This document shows positions 20,597-21,134 of a stretch of 21,134 nucleotides of DNA, piece after piece. The translations under genes were made by a program, and so were the position numbers. The DNA is from a virus: IMG/VR virus record IMGVR_UViG_3300043786_000854, positions 1-21,134 of that record; one strand, written 5' to 3'. The stretch's first letter is position 1. The number at the start of each line of letters is the position of its first letter. The notes beneath the pieces were generated by a model that saw only the letters and a list, made by a program, of their open reading frames with translations, ran no database searches and was not told where the DNA came from.

Positions 20597-21066
20597 TATT
20601 GTCTTTCTATCTCTGCCTTCATTTTAGATATCATCTTTTCATGACGGGGAGAATTCAGTAGTTGATGAATCTTTTCTCGTATACCCTCTGCTATCACACA
20701 TCCATTATATTTATCTCCATCAAATGGGCTATAAGAGTTGTTAATCTGACCTCTTCTACCCATATTCATTAAGTTCGTCGCTGGGTTCATGAAACCCAGA
20801 GCAGCGGCATCTGATGCCGATGAGGCGAGTGGATTTCTCCTTCCACCGTGAACAGACGAAACTCCTTCTGGTGGTCGGCTCATAGTTCTCTTTCGAAGAG
20901 GAGATGTACTTTGTCTCTTTGGTAGTTCTGCCAAAGGATTTATTGGAATTTCAGTTGAATCAGGCACAGAATCTTCTGTCTCCTGCTCTATTGGCTTTTG
21001 TGCTTTATCATGCTTTTTTTCTTTATTCAAATGAATTGTAAGAAAGTCTTGAACTGTTTTGTACAT
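20596..21066 (-). CDS. Unknown 156-aa protein, disordered N-terminus
   Basis: No family is recognised. The N-terminus MYKTVQDFLTIHLNKEKK is helical and charged, but its (L/I)xE match is poor, so I do not count it with the targeting peptides. Residues about 20-110 are rich in Pro, Ser, Arg and Gly (PLAELPKRQSTSPLRKRTMS, PPEGVSSVHGGRRN) and look disordered. The C-terminal 45 residues appear helical (GIREKIHQLLNSPRHEKMIS). A strong ribosome-binding site GGGAGG lies seven bases before ATG 21066, and the ATG shares its A with the upstream stop (TAATG). It may be a structural or assembly protein; its location before the MGME1-like nuclease is the only context. Confidence 0.68.
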   Translation of the reverse strand: MYKTVQDFLTIHLNKEKKHDKAQKPIEQETEDSVPDSTEIPINPLAELPKRQSTSPLRKRTMSRPPEGVSSVHGGRRNPLASSASDAAALGFMNPATNLMNMGRRGQINNSYSPFDGDKYNGCVIAEGIREKIHQLLNSPRHEKMISKMKAEIERQ

Positions 21067-21134
21067 TATCTTCCTCCCTGTAAGGCTCTATAGAACGCGC
21101 TTTGTGGTGCGGCAAAGTTTCCTGTATCTTTTCT
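21066..21134 (-). CDS. C-terminal fragment of an unknown leftward gene (5' end outside the window)
   Basis: The minus-strand frame is open from the right edge to TAA at 21068-21066 and gives 22 residues, RKDTGNFAAPQSAFYRALQG plus GR. Its stop overlaps the next ATG as TAATG, the same junction style as between other genes of this cluster, which supports it being a true gene end. The fragment is too short to assign. Confidence 0.6.
   Translation of the reverse strand, partial: RKDTGNFAAPQSAFYRALQGGR

Noticed and set aside
20708-20715. GATAAATA on the minus strand
   Set aside because: It is inside a coding region (Asp-Lys-Tyr codons) with no gene start shortly downstream.
1-21134. tRNA genes
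   Set aside because: Gaps between genes are nearly all under 65 nt and none shows a cloverleaf with a T-loop GGTTCGAATCC-like segment.

Overview
The window is a piece of a T4-like (Straboviridae-type or marine/freshwater T4-like) myovirus genome. The main evidence is a rightward run of genes with T4 replisome character and T4 order: the C-terminal end of DNA polymerase gp43, the UvsX recombinase, the gp41 replicative helicase and the gp61 primase. Candidate promoters also match the T4-type late octamer TATAAATA, or the NATAAATA form known from T4-like cyanophages. The metabolic genes (flavin-dependent thymidylate synthase ThyX and a monomeric B12-dependent class II ribonucleotide reductase) suggest a phage of aquatic bacteria. 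The host cannot be named from the sequence. No tRNA, integrase, CRISPR array or insertion sequence was seen.

Layout. Positions 1-6717 (+) hold the replication and nucleotide cassette: gp43 end, uvsX, 41, 61, a small unknown gene, thyX, nrdJ and a 43-aa one-helix membrane protein. It is closed by a strong hairpin terminator at 6735-6764. Positions 6782-9882 (+) hold two genes that each follow a late-type octamer at an identical 5-nt distance from the ATG: an 856-aa tail/adhesin-like protein and a RuvC-like resolvase. Positions 9866-16924 (-) hold a leftward block of small and medium proteins. Several share a short N-terminal sequence (such as MKSFKEFLGE) that resembles the capsid-targeting peptide of the T4 internal proteins and ends in a gp21-type (L/I)xE cleavage motif. 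The block also contains a probable holin, a probable single-gene spanin (lipoprotein plus C-terminal membrane helix), a membrane-anchored GAF-like protein and a 679-aa protein with nine 26-residue LRV/HEAT-like repeats. Positions 16933-19500 (-) encode an 855-aa protein with a very basic N-terminus and an HNH-like C-terminus. Positions 19557-21134 (-) hold a tightly coupled cluster: the tail end of an unknown gene, an unknown gene, an MGME1-like PD-(D/E)XK exonuclease and a NUMOD-like DNA-binding protein, ending in a hairpin terminator.

How the parts fit. The rightward genes copy DNA and supply deoxynucleotides and dTMP. The RuvC-like protein and the MGME1-like nuclease probably process recombination and replication intermediates. 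The leftward block looks like late expression of virion and lysis proteins. My main hypothesis is that many of these proteins are loaded into the prohead through a shared targeting peptide, trimmed by the prohead protease, and injected with the DNA. Functions of most leftward proteins remain unassigned.
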